Shown piece after piece: positions 36,669-46,256 of a stretch of DNA of 64,000 bases. This DNA is from Psychromarinibacter sediminicola. GTDB lineage: Bacteria; Pseudomonadota; Alphaproteobacteria; Rhodobacterales; Rhodobacteraceae. Position 1 is the stretch's first letter. Every line of letters starts with the position of its first letter. The notes under the pieces are model-generated. The model did no database searches and was not told the DNA's origin. It saw nothing but the letters and a program-made list of their open reading frames with translations. The stretch lies in assembly GCF_029168335.1 (NCBI RefSeq), contig NZ_JARGYC010000002.1, forward strand, positions 1 to 64,000. Direction: 5' to 3'. The position numbers and the translations under genes were made by a program.

Positions 36669-39394
36669 CGCGCCGCCCGGATCGCCGCCAGCACCCGATG
36701 CGGCAGCGCCGGCAGCCGGGTGATCCGCGCCCCGGTCGCATGCCGGATCGCGTTCAGGATCGCCGGCGCCGTCGGGATCAGCACATGCTCGCCCAGCCCC
36801 TTCACGCCCATCGGCCCCTCGGGGTCGGGCTTCTCGACAAAGATCGAGCGGATCTCCGGCATGTCGCCGAAGGTCGGGATCAGGTAGTCGTGCAGGTTCT
36901 CGGTCCGCCCGGGCACGTATTCCTCCATCAGCGCCATGCCCAGCCCCTGCGCGATGCCGCCCTCGACCTGCCCCTCGGCCAGAAGCGGGTTCACCACGCG
37001 CCCCAGGTCGTGCGCCGCGGTCATCCGCCGGACCTTCACCGTGCCCAGCGCCGTGTCCACCTCGACCTCGGCCATCTGCGCGCCATAGCCATAGACGGCA
37101 TAGGGCTCTCCCTGCCCGTCCGCATCGAGCCCGACCGTGGGCGGGTCATAGGTCTCCTCCGCCGCCAGCACATAGCCGTGCGCGTCGACCGGCAGGTCCG
37201 CCAGCCGGATGTCGCGGCTGCCCCGGCCGTCGTGCACCCGCAGCACGTCGCCCTCCAGCGACAGCGCGGCATCCTCGCCCATATTGCTCATCGCCAGGAT
37301 GGTGCCGCGCAGCGCCCGCCCCGCCAGCATCGCCGCCTTGCCGGTCACGTAGGTCTGGCGCGAGGCGGATGTCTTGCCGCAATCCGGCGTCTTCGCCGTG
37401 TCCCCGTCGACGAGCGAGACCTGCCCCACGGGCAGGCCGAGCGCATCGGCGCAAAGCTGCGCCACGACCGTGTTCGCGCCCTGCCCGATATCCATCGCCC
37501 CTTGGTGCAGCACCAGCCGCCCGGCGGCGGTGATGCCGACGCGCACGGTCGACGGGTTCGGCAGCCCGGTATTGCCGCAGCCGTACCAGCACGACGCCAC
37601 GCCGACGCCGCGCCGCACCACGCCCTGCGCTTCGTTGAACGCGGCCGCCTCGGCCAGCGCCCGGTTCCACGCGACGCTCAGCGCCACGAGGCAGTCGCGA
37701 ATCCCGATCCCGCCGGGCCGCTGGCCGCAGACCGTCCTGTCGCCGTCCACGAGCGCGTTGCGCAGCCGGAACTCCAGCCGGTCGATCCCGGCGGCCCGGG
37801 CGAGGTCGTCGAACAGCGTCTCCTGCACCAGCGCCGCCTGCGGCACGCCAAAGCCGCGGAACGCCCCCGCCGCCGGCCCGTTGGTATGCATCGCCCGCGC
37901 GACCGCATGGTAATGCTCCATCCGGTAGGGGCCGGAGGCATGCACCGGCACCCGCACCGCCACGGTCGGCCCCCAGCTGGCATAGGCGCCGGTGTTGAAG
38001 TCGCCATCGAAGGTCATCCCCGTGACCCGACCGGCGGTGTCGCAACCGATCCGCCCGGTCATCCGCGCCGGATGCCGCTTGGTAGTCGAGGCCATGCTTT
38101 CCGCCCGGGAGTAGACCATCCGGCACGGCCGCCCGGTCTTCAGCGCCGCCAGCCCGATCAGCGGCTGCAGCGACAGATCCAGCTTCGCCCCGAACCCGCC
38201 GCCCGTCGCCGCCGGGATCACCCGGACGCGCTCTGCCGGCAGGCCCAGCACCTTCGCCGTCTCGTCCCGGTCCATCACCGGCGCCTGGGTGCAGGCCCGG
38301 ATCACCAGCGTGTCGCCGTCGATCCAGGCCGTCCCCGCCTCGGGCTCGATATAGGCGTGCTCGACATAGGCCGTGTCCACCGTGACCTCGGCCACATGCG
38401 CGGCCCCGGCCAGCGCCATTATGGCGTCGCCGCAGCGCACCACGCCCCGGATCAGCTCGTTCCCCGGCCGCCCGGCATGCAGGTCCGGCAGGGGCGCCGA
38501 CAGGTCGGTGACGGCCTCTTCCGGCTGCCACGTCACCGGGAAGGCCGCAAAGTCCAGCGCGTCCAGCGCCGCGGTCTCGCCCACCACGATGGCCACCGCC
38601 TCGCCGCGCTGCCGCACATGCGCCTCGGCCAGCGCCGGCTGATCCACAAAGACGGGGATCGTGCCGAACAGGTTCTCGCCCGGGATGTCGGCCGCCGTGA
38701 AGACGTGAACCGGCGCGGGCGCCGCCGCCGCCCAGGCTGCCACGTCGCCCAGCGCGAACCGCGCCGCATGGTGCGGCGACCGGATCGCCCGCACCTCCAG
38801 CGCCCCCTCGGGCAGGTGATCGGCGCCGTACATCTCGGCCCCGGTGACCTTCGGCCCGCCGTCCAGCCGCTCCAGCCGCGCGCCCACCGCCGCGCCGGCC
38901 GCCGGGCCCGGCGATGCCTCTCCGGGGTCCGCCTCAAAAGCCGAGTCGCAGACCGCGTCGACGATCTTCGCATAGCCGGTACAGCGGCACAGCACGCCGC
39001 CCAGCGCCTCCTCGACCTCTGCTCGGTCCGGCGCCGGCGTGCCGCGCAGCAATCCCGCCGCCGCGACCAGCATCCCCGGCGTGCAGATGCCGCATTGCGC
39101 CGCGCCGTGCCGCAGGAAGGACCGCTGCAACCGCGGCACCAACGCGCCCAGCCCCTCGACGGTCACCACCTCGGCGCCGTCCGCGCGCACCGAGGGCGTC
39201 AGGCAGGCACAGACCGCCGCCCCGTCCAGCAGCACGGTGCAGGCCCCGCAATCGCCCGCGTCGCAGCCGACCTTCGTCCCGGTCAGCCCCAGATCCTCGC
39301 GCAGCACCTCCGACAACCGCCGCCCCGGCGCGGCGGCAAAGGGCGTCTCGGCCCCGTTCACCCGCATTTGGCACTTGCCGAAAGGCCGGTTCAC
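36665..39394 (-). CDS. Molybdenum hydroxylase with fused 2Fe-2S and molybdopterin domains
   Basis: 909 residues of the xanthine dehydrogenase family. Residues 1-160 hold two [2Fe-2S] sites: VGCDAGDCGACTVLLDG and, further on, CGICTPGM with CRCTGY. The rest is the molybdopterin subunit: GGPKVTGAEMYGADH, GGGFGAKLDLSLQPL, GAFRGFGVPQA, and VKGLGEHVLIPTAPAILNAI with the catalytic Glu near the C-terminus. GTG start at 39394 overlaps the FAD-subunit stop (GTGA); ATG nine codons in is an alternative. Family members hydroxylate purines or N-heteroaromatics; the substrate is unassigned. Confidence 0.9.
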   Translation of the reverse strand: MNRPFGKCQMRVNGAETPFAAAPGRRLSEVLREDLGLTGTKVGCDAGDCGACTVLLDGAAVCACLTPSVRADGAEVVTVEGLGALVPRLQRSFLRHGAAQCGICTPGMLVAAAGLLRGTPAPDRAEVEEALGGVLCRCTGYAKIVDAVCDSAFEADPGEASPGPAAGAAVGARLERLDGGPKVTGAEMYGADHLPEGALEVRAIRSPHHAARFALGDVAAWAAAAPAPVHVFTAADIPGENLFGTIPVFVDQPALAEAHVRQRGEAVAIVVGETAALDALDFAAFPVTWQPEEAVTDLSAPLPDLHAGRPGNELIRGVVRCGDAIMALAGAAHVAEVTVDTAYVEHAYIEPEAGTAWIDGDTLVIRACTQAPVMDRDETAKVLGLPAERVRVIPAATGGGFGAKLDLSLQPLIGLAALKTGRPCRMVYSRAESMASTTKRHPARMTGRIGCDTAGRVTGMTFDGDFNTGAYASWGPTVAVRVPVHASGPYRMEHYHAVARAMHTNGPAAGAFRGFGVPQAALVQETLFDDLARAAGIDRLEFRLRNALVDGDRTVCGQRPGGIGIRDCLVALSVAWNRALAEAAAFNEAQGVVRRGVGVASCWYGCGNTGLPNPSTVRVGITAAGRLVLHQGAMDIGQGANTVVAQLCADALGLPVGQVSLVDGDTAKTPDCGKTSASRQTYVTGKAAMLAGRALRGTILAMSNMGEDAALSLEGDVLRVHDGRGSRDIRLADLPVDAHGYVLAAEETYDPPTVGLDADGQGEPYAVYGYGAQMAEVEVDTALGTVKVRRMTAAHDLGRVVNPLLAEGQVEGGIAQGLGMALMEEYVPGRTENLHDYLIPTFGDMPEIRSIFVEKPDPEGPMGVKGLGEHVLIPTAPAILNAIRHATGARITRLPALPHRVLAAIRAAR

Positions 39395-40257
39395 GCCGCC
39401 GCCTCCATCCGTCTCGCCGCGCAGCGGGCCAGCAGCCGGCGCATCAGTTCCGTCGCCGCCTCCACCCGATAGGCCGCGTCGCCGCGAATATCGTCGATCG
39501 GCGACAGGACCGGCGCGACCATCTCGCCCGTCACCCGCGCCGCCGCCTCTGCCAGAGCCACGCCGCGCAGGGCGTCCTCCAGCGCCGGCAGCCGCGTCGC
39601 GACGGGCGAACAGGCCCCGATGGCCAGCGCGGCCTCACGGATCGCGCCGTCCGCCACGTCGATCCGCGCCGCCGCCATGGCGATGGAGATGACAAGATAC
39701 TTGCGCGCCCCGAGCTTCAGGAAATCGCCGCCGCCGGCGCCCGCCGCGGCCGGCACCAGGATACCCGTCACCATCTCGCCGGCCTGCAACTCCACCCGCC
39801 GCGCGCCGATCAGGAAGGAGGACAGCGGCACCACCCGCCGCCCGTGCGCCGACTGAACCTCGACCGAGGCGTCCAGCGTCAGCAGGCAGGGCGCCCCGTC
39901 CCCCGCCGGCGAGGCGGTGCAGAGGTTCCCGGCCACCGTCCCCGCATTCTGGATCTGCACCGACCCGACCTCGCGCGCCGCGAGCTTCAGCCCGTCGAAG
40001 GTCGCCGGCAGGTCCGCGTTCAGCACGTCGGTCCAGGTGGTCGCCGCGCCGATGCGCCAGCAGGCGTCCTCCCGCGCGATGCCGCGCAGCGCGTCGATGG
40101 CGGTGATGTCAAGGATGTCGCCCGGCAGTGCCTTGGCCTGCGTCGCCGGATAAAGGTCGGTGCAGCCCGCCGCGACCGTGACCGGCGCCGCCGCCAGGAT
40201 CTCCAGCGCCTCGGTCAGTTCGCTCGGCCGGTGATAGGCGGCCACGTCGCCCTCCAT
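39391..40257 (-). CDS. FAD-binding subunit of molybdenum hydroxylase
   Basis: 288 residues of the CoxM/XdhB type. FAD-binding motifs VAAGCTDLYPATQAK (in place of AGGTDL) and NAGTVAGNLCTASPAGDGAP are clear. It is the first gene of a four-gene leftward operon (FAD subunit, 2Fe-2S/Mo subunit, 6-hydroxynicotinate reductase-like, UPF0280), all with overlapping start and stop codons. Confidence 0.9.
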   Translation of the reverse strand: MEGDVAAYHRPSELTEALEILAAAPVTVAAGCTDLYPATQAKALPGDILDITAIDALRGIAREDACWRIGAATTWTDVLNADLPATFDGLKLAAREVGSVQIQNAGTVAGNLCTASPAGDGAPCLLTLDASVEVQSAHGRRVVPLSSFLIGARRVELQAGEMVTGILVPAAAGAGGGDFLKLGARKYLVISIAMAAARIDVADGAIREAALAIGACSPVATRLPALEDALRGVALAEAAARVTGEMVAPVLSPIDDIRGDAAYRVEAATELMRRLLARCAARRMEAAA

Positions 40258-40323
40258 GTCGCACCCGGGAAAGACTGCGCCCGGGCGGCCACGGCTGTCA
40301 ATGGCGCCCGCGTCAGCCGCGCT

Positions 40324-40770
40324 TCAGCCCCGGGCCGCCCGGCGCAGCGCATCCTCCAGCGCCTGCAGGAATCGCGAGCGGTCCGCCTTCGAGAACGCCC
40401 GCCCGCCGCCCTGCCGGAACGGATCGGCGGCGCGCAGGTCGGCCATCAGGTCGCGCGTGGCCAGCGCGTTGCCGATATTGACCGCCGTCAGCGCCTCGCC
40501 GTTAGGTTTCAGCACCGCCGCGCCGCCCTCGACGCAGCGCGCCGCCAGCGGGATGTCGGCGGTCACCACGATATCGCCCGCGCTCGCCCGCTCGGCGATC
40601 CACATGTCGGCGGCGTCGGGGCCTTCGGGCACATAGACCGTCTCGACCAGCGGATTCTGCGACGGCCGCAGCCCGCCATTCGCCACTAGCGTCACCGGCA
40701 CGCGGTGCCGCGTCGCGACCCGCTCGATCTCGCCCTTCACCGGGCAGGCATCGGCATCGACATAGATCAT
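40324..40770 (-). CDS. UPF0178 (YaiI/YqxD) family protein
   Basis: 148 residues: [38 protein letters not shown] and [13 protein letters not shown] are diagnostic for this PIN-like family of unknown function. The start overlaps the stop of the glycosyltransferase-like gene (TGATG). Confidence 0.9.
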   Translation of the reverse strand: MIYVDADACPVKGEIERVATRHRVPVTLVANGGLRPSQNPLVETVYVPEGPDAADMWIAERASAGDIVVTADIPLAARCVEGGAAVLKPNGEALTAVNIGNALATRDLMADLRAADPFRQGGGRAFSKADRSRFLQALEDALRRAARG

Positions 40771-41678
40771 CAGTGCGGCCCGTGCCGGACCACGAGCCGC
40801 GGCGCCATGAAACTGCCGAACCCGTGATCCGCTGCCTTCAGCGCCAGCCCCTCGGTCTCGATATGCAGCTGGTAAGGCTCTTCCGGGAAATCGACCCCGG
40901 CCGCGATCACGTCGCGGCGGATCAGCAGGAAGGTGCCCCCGACGCAGGACAGCGGCGCGATCTCGGGACCGCTGCGATGATCGGGATAGTGCCGGAAAAA
41001 GCCGGTCGGCGGCTGGTACAGCCCGCCCTCCAGGAACCGCCGCGCGGAGCGGTCGGAGACCGGCGCGGTGTAGCGGAAGGAATTGCGGTCGAACACCGTG
41101 TCGCCCTCGTGCCGCAGGCAGTTGGCCACGAGGACCGGCGCCCGCCATTCCAGCGCGCGGCGCAGGCTGTCGGGCGGCACCTCGGCCATGTCCACGTCAA
41201 GAAACAGCACGTACGCCGCCCCCGTCTCCATCGCCGCCGCCAGCAGCCGGTTGCGGCACCGCGCCAGCCCCGCCCGCCGGTCCCGCTGCAGCTCCGCCCG
41301 CGTGCGCCCCGCCCGCGACCGCGCACCGCCCAGGTCAAGCGTCAGAAGCCGGGTGGAGGCATAGCCCTCCGCCCCGTCCAGCAACGCCGCGGCCTGCGCA
41401 CGGGTGTCGTCCGTCGAATCCCCCTCCAGCATCAGCCAGTGCAGCCGGTCTCGCGGATAGTCCAGCCCCCGCACCAGCCCCGCATAGGTCACCAGATCGC
41501 CCGCCGCATCCCGGCACGGCGTCGCGAGGGCCACCACCGGCGGCGGGTCCGGCAGCGGCGCGCGCTCCGGCAGGGGAAACGCGGGCAGCGCGTGGGTGAA
41601 CAGCGTGTAGCGCGGCGACCGCTGGCGCGCATCGGCAAAGCGCGCCCAGGCGGCCACGATGTCGCGCCACAGGCCCAT
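40770..41678 (-). CDS. Anp1-like glycosyltransferase
   Basis: 302 residues. The [10 protein letters not shown] start of the nucleotide-binding fold, the [12 protein letters not shown] strand, the LARCRNRLL motif and the metal-binding LFLDVDMAE place it with Anp1/GT-A type glycosyltransferases, which are better known from fungal mannan synthesis. No membrane helix is visible. Product unknown; possibly surface polysaccharide. Confidence 0.7.
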   Translation of the reverse strand: MGLWRDIVAAWARFADARQRSPRYTLFTHALPAFPLPERAPLPDPPPVVALATPCRDAAGDLVTYAGLVRGLDYPRDRLHWLMLEGDSTDDTRAQAAALLDGAEGYASTRLLTLDLGGARSRAGRTRAELQRDRRAGLARCRNRLLAAAMETGAAYVLFLDVDMAEVPPDSLRRALEWRAPVLVANCLRHEGDTVFDRNSFRYTAPVSDRSARRFLEGGLYQPPTGFFRHYPDHRSGPEIAPLSCVGGTFLLIRRDVIAAGVDFPEEPYQLHIETEGLALKAADHGFGSFMAPRLVVRHGPH

Positions 41679-42509
41679 TCAGCCCAGCAGAGCCTCGGCA
41701 TGAAACGCGACGTGATCGGCCATGAAGGAGGCCACGAAGAAATAGCTGTGGTCGTATCCCGGCTGCATCCGGAACGTCGCCTGCTGGCGCCGCGCGGCGA
41801 TGGCCTGGGCCAGCGTCTCCGGCTTCAGCAGCTCGATGAACTGGTCCTCCGTCCCGGTATCCACCAGAACCGGCCCATCGAACCCGTGCTCGGCCATCAA
41901 CAGGCTCGCGTCATGCGCCGCCCATTGCCCGTGATCGTCGCCCAGATAGGCCGTCAGCTGCTTGATGCCCCAGTCGCTTTTCGTCGGATTGCAGATCGGG
42001 GAAAACGCGCTGACCGAGCGATACCGCCCCGGCAGCCGCATCGCCATGGTCAGCGCACCGTGCCCGCCCATGGAATGCCCGGTGATCGCCTGCCGGTCGG
42101 GGTCCAGCGGAAACTCCCCGAAGAGCAGCTTCGGCAACTCGTCCGTCACGTAGTCCCACATCCGGAAATGCGGATCCCAGGGCGATTGCGTCGCGTTCAC
42201 GTAGAACCCCGCGCCCTGGCCCAGGTCGAAGGCGTCGTCGTCGGCCACCTCGTCCCCCCGCGGCGAGGTGTCGGGAAAGACCAGCGCGATGCCCGCCTCC
42301 GCGGCCCAGGCCTGCGCGCCGGCCTTGGTCATCGCGTTCTCGTGGGTGCAGGTCAGGCCCGACAGGTACCACAGCACCGGCACGTCGCCGTCCTTCGCCT
42401 GCGGCGGCAGGTACAGCCCGAAGGTCATGTCGCAGTTCGTCGTCGCGGCGGCATGGGAATAGACCCCCTGCACCCCGCCGAAACAGGCGTTCTCGGCTTT
42501 CGTCTCCAT
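41679..42509 (-). CDS. fghA: S-formylglutathione hydrolase
   Basis: Hydrolyses S-formylglutathione to formate and glutathione, the second step of glutathione-dependent formaldehyde detoxification. 276 residues: LWYLSGLTCTHENAMTKAG, ITGHSMGGHGALTMAM (nucleophile Ser), DTGTEDQFIE (Asp) and PGYDHSYFF (His). Start METKAEN follows GGAGGGTATC. The first-step dehydrogenase is at 47991-49121, so the pair is close but not in one operon. Confidence 0.94.
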   Translation of the reverse strand: METKAENACFGGVQGVYSHAAATTNCDMTFGLYLPPQAKDGDVPVLWYLSGLTCTHENAMTKAGAQAWAAEAGIALVFPDTSPRGDEVADDDAFDLGQGAGFYVNATQSPWDPHFRMWDYVTDELPKLLFGEFPLDPDRQAITGHSMGGHGALTMAMRLPGRYRSVSAFSPICNPTKSDWGIKQLTAYLGDDHGQWAAHDASLLMAEHGFDGPVLVDTGTEDQFIELLKPETLAQAIAARRQQATFRMQPGYDHSYFFVASFMADHVAFHAEALLG

Positions 42510-42538
42510 GATACCCTCCGCTGGCTGACGCGCTCTGG

Positions 42539-43477
42539 CTACTGAAAGGCGGTCCGCTCGGCAAGCCACGCCAGCACCAGCGACACGGTCAGGATCGACA
42601 CGGCCGTCGAAATCAGGATCGTCGTCGACACCCGGTGCGGCGCCACCCCGTAATGCGCCGCGATCATATAGATGTTGCCCGCCGTCGGCAGCGCGGCCGA
42701 GGCGATCATCACGGCGGCGGCATAGGGCTCCAGCGGCCAGATCACCAGCGCCGCGATGGCGATGGCGCCGGGATGCAGCACCAGCTTGCCGAAGGACAGC
42801 CAGGTCGCCGTCGACAGCCGCTCGGCCGACTTGCCCGCCAGCGACGCGCCGATGGCGAAGAGGGCACCGGGCGTCGCCGCGTCGCCCAGAAGCGCCAGGA
42901 ACTCGTTGACCGGCCCCGGGATCGGCAGCGCCAGCGCAGAGGTGGTGAAGCCCAGGAAGATCGCCACCAGCATCGGGTTCGACACCAGCCCCACGCCTAC
43001 CGTCCGGAACACCCGCGGCGTCAGCCCCGCGCGGCTGCCGGTGATCAGGATCACGATCAGCGAGCCGAAGACCAGAAGGTCCACCGCCAGCATCATCATG
43101 ATGAAGCCCACCGCCGCCTCGCCCATCAACAACGCCAGCATCGGGATACCGAGAAACCCGATATTGCCGATCGTCGCGCATTGCGCCTCCACCGCCGCCT
43201 CGCCCACCGGCAGGCGGCGCCACATCGCGACGGCCGTCACCAGGACATAGACCGTGGCCGTAGCGGCGAGATAGACCAGCATGAAGGTCGGATCGAACAC
43301 GTCCCCGAAGCGCAGGTTCGCCGAGAACCGGAACAGCATGGCCGACAGCGCGAAGTAGAACACGAAGCGTGTCAGCGCCGCCGTCGCCGCCTCGGAAAAG
43401 AACCGCGTCGCCGCCGCGACGTAACCGACGCCGATCAACAGGAAGAACGGCAGCGTCTTGAGGAATATCTCGACCAT
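42539..43477 (-). CDS. AEC-family (auxin efflux carrier) transporter
   Basis: 312 residues with about ten hydrophobic segments; LPFFLLIGVGYVAAATRFFS at the N-terminus and TIGNIGFLGIPMLALLMG, with paired helices of the AEC fold. Bacterial members move small carboxylates or amino acids. It lies 29 bp upstream of fghA on the same strand. Confidence 0.85.
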   Translation of the reverse strand: MVEIFLKTLPFFLLIGVGYVAAATRFFSEAATAALTRFVFYFALSAMLFRFSANLRFGDVFDPTFMLVYLAATATVYVLVTAVAMWRRLPVGEAAVEAQCATIGNIGFLGIPMLALLMGEAAVGFIMMMLAVDLLVFGSLIVILITGSRAGLTPRVFRTVGVGLVSNPMLVAIFLGFTTSALALPIPGPVNEFLALLGDAATPGALFAIGASLAGKSAERLSTATWLSFGKLVLHPGAIAIAALVIWPLEPYAAAVMIASAALPTAGNIYMIAAHYGVAPHRVSTTILISTAVSILTVSLVLAWLAERTAFQ

Positions 43478-43621
43478 GCGGCCGCCTTAGCACCCTCGCG
43501 CGGCGGGCGGAACACACCGAACGACCGACCGCCCCGCCCGGCCCGAACAATTCGCACCCAGGCCCCATGACATTCCGCCGCGACTTGCTAGGTTGGCGCG
43601 CGCTGAACAGGAGAACGACAG

Positions 43622-44503
43622 GTGCAGACAGCCTCGGCCGACATCCGCGCCGGCATCGTCCCGGGCATCGTCATGATGACCGCCGGCGTCGCCTGCCTGA
43701 GCGTCAACGACGCGCTCGCCAAGACGCTGACCGCGCATTACGCGCCGCTCCAGATCCTGTTCCTGCGCAACCTGATCGCCTTCCCCGTCGCCCTGCTCAT
43801 CGCGCTCGGCATGGGCGGGCGCGCGGCGCTGCGCTCTCACCGGCCCGGGGCGCATGTCCTGCGGGCGGTGCTCTGGATCGGCGCGACGCTGATGTTCTTC
43901 ACCAGCCTGATGCATCTTGGCCTGGCCGAGGCGACGGCGCTGATCTTCGTCGCCCCGCTGTTCATCACCGCGCTGTCCGCGGTTTTCCTGCGCGAGCATG
44001 TTGGCTGGCGCCGCTGGGCGGCCGTGATCGCCGGCTTCGTCGGGGTGCTGGTGGTCGTCCGCCCCGGCTCCGCGACGTTCCAGCCCGCCTCGCTCCTGCC
44101 GGTCGCCACCGCCCTGACCTACGCGGCGCTGATGCTGGGCGCGCGCTGGGTCGACCCGCGCGAGAGCGTCTGGACGCTGCTGTTGTACCTGACCGGAACC
44201 TCCGGCCTTCTCAGCGCCGTCATCGTGCCCTTCGTCTGGGTTCCCGTCCGCCCCGGCGACCTCTGGCTCTTCGCCGCCATCGCCCTGTTCGGCACCGCCG
44301 GCATGACGATGATGACACAGGCGTTCCGCCTGGCGCCGGCCGTGGTCGTGGCGCCGTTCGACTACACCGCGCTGCTCTGGGCCACGGTCCTGGGCTGGCT
44401 GATCTGGCACGAGATCCCCGACAGGCTGACCTTCGTCGGCGCGGCGATCATCGTGGCCAGCGGCGTGTTCACCGTCTGGCGCGAGCACAGGGTGAAGGCA
44501 TAG
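43622..44503 (+). CDS. EamA/DMT-family transporter
   Basis: 293 residues with ten hydrophobic helices in two EamA repeats: ACLSVNDALAKTLTAHYAPL to VLVVVRPGS, and LGARWVDPRESVWTLLLYLT to IVASGVFTVWREH. GTG start at 43622 after GGAGAACGACAG. Exporter of a metabolite in most studied cases; substrate unknown. Confidence 0.85.
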   Translation: MQTASADIRAGIVPGIVMMTAGVACLSVNDALAKTLTAHYAPLQILFLRNLIAFPVALLIALGMGGRAALRSHRPGAHVLRAVLWIGATLMFFTSLMHLGLAEATALIFVAPLFITALSAVFLREHVGWRRWAAVIAGFVGVLVVVRPGSATFQPASLLPVATALTYAALMLGARWVDPRESVWTLLLYLTGTSGLLSAVIVPFVWVPVRPGDLWLFAAIALFGTAGMTMMTQAFRLAPAVVVAPFDYTALLWATVLGWLIWHEIPDRLTFVGAAIIVASGVFTVWREHRVKA

Positions 44504-44516
44504 GCCGCCCCGGGCC

Positions 44517-45494
44517 CTACCCGCTCCCGATCAGCGCCCCCGCGGCGAAGACCAGCGCGCCGCCCAGCACCACCTGGAACGTGGCCCGCAGGAACGGGGT
44601 CTGCATGAACCGGTTCTGGATCCAGACGATGGCCCAGAGCTCCACGAACACCACGATCAGCGCGATGACCGTCGCCGTCCAGAAATGCGGGATCAGGTAG
44701 GGCAGCGCATGCCCCAGCCCGCCCAGCGTCGTCATCACCCCCGAGGCGACCCCGCGCTTGAACGGCGACCCGCGCCCCGACAGCTCGCCGTCGTCCGACG
44801 CCGCCTCGGTGAAGCCCATCGAGATCCCTGCGCCCACCGACGCCGCCAGCCCCACCAGGAAGGTCGTCCAGGTGTCCTGCGTCGCGAACGCCGTCGCGAA
44901 GATCGGCGCCAGCGTCGACACCGACCCGTCCATCAGCCCGGCCAGCCCCGGCTGCACCCAGGTCAGCACGAACTGCCGGTGCGAGGCGCGCGATTCCTCG
45001 GCCTTCTCCTCTTCGCCGACATGTTCCTCGACCAGATCGTCGGCCTTCGCGCCATGCGCCGCCTCCGCCGCCGCCAGATCGCCCAGAAGCTTGCGGGTGT
45101 CGGCATCCTCGGTCCGCGCGGCCGCCTTGCGATAGAACGCCTCCGCCTGCCGCTCCATCGCCTCGGCCTCCTCGCGCATCCGCTCGACGCCCAGGTTCTC
45201 CATCAGCCAGACCGGCCGCCGCGCGTAATACCCCGCCACATGCTCGCGCCGGATCAGCGGGATCACCTCGCCGAACCGCTTGCGGTGCAGCTCGATCAGG
45301 GCGCGGCGATGCGCGTCCTCCTCCTTGGCCATCTCGTCGAAGACGGTGGCGCTGGCCGGGTAATCGGCGCGCAGCCGTTCGGCATACTGACGATAGATGC
45401 GGGCGTCGTCCTCCTCGGACGAAATGGCCAGCGCCAACACCTCCTGCTCGCTGAGCTCGGAAAAGCGGCGGCGACCGAAAGCAGCGGGTATCAT
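44517..45494 (-). CDS. mbfA: Membrane-bound ferritin MbfA (rubrerythrin-VIT1 fusion)
   Basis: 325 residues. The N-terminal half is a rubrerythrin-like four-helix bundle with diiron ligands (ISSEEDDARIYRQYAE, MAKEEDAHRRALIELH, AEAAHGAKADD); the C-terminal half is a VIT1/CCC1 membrane domain (PGLAGLMDGSVSTLAPIFAT, GFTEAASDDGELSGRGS). MbfA in Agrobacterium and Bradyrhizobium exports iron and protects from iron plus peroxide, and is repressed by Irr. An ICE-box-like site lies 13 bases upstream of the ATG. Confidence 0.92.
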   Translation of the reverse strand: MIPAAFGRRRFSELSEQEVLALAISSEEDDARIYRQYAERLRADYPASATVFDEMAKEEDAHRRALIELHRKRFGEVIPLIRREHVAGYYARRPVWLMENLGVERMREEAEAMERQAEAFYRKAAARTEDADTRKLLGDLAAAEAAHGAKADDLVEEHVGEEEKAEESRASHRQFVLTWVQPGLAGLMDGSVSTLAPIFATAFATQDTWTTFLVGLAASVGAGISMGFTEAASDDGELSGRGSPFKRGVASGVMTTLGGLGHALPYLIPHFWTATVIALIVVFVELWAIVWIQNRFMQTPFLRATFQVVLGGALVFAAGALIGSG

Positions 45495-45506
45495 GCGAAC
45501 TCCCAG

Positions 45507-45523
45507 TTTAGAATGATTCCAGA
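45507..45523. promoter_or_regulatory. ICE box (Irr binding site) upstream of mbfA
   Basis: TTTAGAATGATTCCAGA on the + strand matches the known Irr/ICE-box consensus TTTAGAA-N3-TTCTAAA at all but two positions. It lies just upstream of mbfA, a known member of the Irr regulon, so binding by Irr is likely. The irr gene itself is not in the window. Confidence 0.7.
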
Positions 45524-45633
45524 ATATGCGAACCAACGCCCCCTGCAAGGGCCAATCCGCCGCACTGGCGGCTGCGTGCGTGACAACTGAACCGGATGGT
45601 TTATATTCAGGAAGTCAGAGTCATGGGGGATGA

Positions 45634-46251
45634 ATGGCGGCCTGCATCGGGGCGATCAAGCGCGGACGCAAGTTCGACCAGGTGGTCGAGGGCGCCAGAC
45701 AGGTCTTTTTGACGGACGGGTTCGAAGGCGCGTCCGTCGACGACATCGCCCGCGCGGCGCGCGTGTCGAAGGCGACGCTCTACAGCTATTTCCCAGACAA
45801 GCGGCGGCTGTTCATGGAGGTCGCGCAGCGCGAATGCCGGCGCCAGGCCGACGCCGCCATCGCCCGCACCCGCATGGCCGGCCCCGCCTCGGAAGTGCTC
45901 TGCGACGCGGCCACGGCGATGACCCGGTTCTTTTTGTCCGATTTCGGACGCCAGACCTACCGCATCGCCGTCGCCGAATCCGAACGCTTCCCCGAGGTCG
46001 GGCGCGAGTTCTACGAATCCGGCCCCACGCTCGCCCGCAACGCCCTGACGGATTATATCCGCGAGCGGATCGCGGCGGGAGAGCTGAAGATCGACGATGT
46101 CGACCTCGCCGCCGACCAGTTCATCGAGCTGTGCAAGGCGTCGCTGCATACCAAGTCGATCCTGGGCATCCGCACCGACTTCTCGGACGCCGAGATCGAG
46201 CGGGTGATCCGCGGCGCCGTGGCCACCTTCATGGCGCGCTACGGCGCCTGA
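45634..46251 (+). CDS. TetR-family transcriptional regulator
   Basis: 205 residues. N-terminal HTH: GARQVFLTDGFEGASVDDIA followed by KATLYSYFPDKRRLF, the TetR consensus; the C-terminal region fits the AcrR C-terminal form. Upstream, AACC-GGAT-GGTT (45590-45601) is a short perfect inverted repeat that might be its operator. Divergent from mbfA, 139 bp apart. The target genes are not evident. Confidence 0.88.
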   Translation: MAACIGAIKRGRKFDQVVEGARQVFLTDGFEGASVDDIARAARVSKATLYSYFPDKRRLFMEVAQRECRRQADAAIARTRMAGPASEVLCDAATAMTRFFLSDFGRQTYRIAVAESERFPEVGREFYESGPTLARNALTDYIRERIAAGELKIDDVDLAADQFIELCKASLHTKSILGIRTDFSDAEIERVIRGAVATFMARYGA

Positions 46252-46256
46252 CCGGC

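Noticed and set aside
36698-39472. 924-codon open frame opposite the molybdenum hydroxylase gene
   Set aside because: Antisense shadow of a gene with clear 2Fe-2S and molybdopterin motifs; composition dominated by Arg, His, Pro and Gln.
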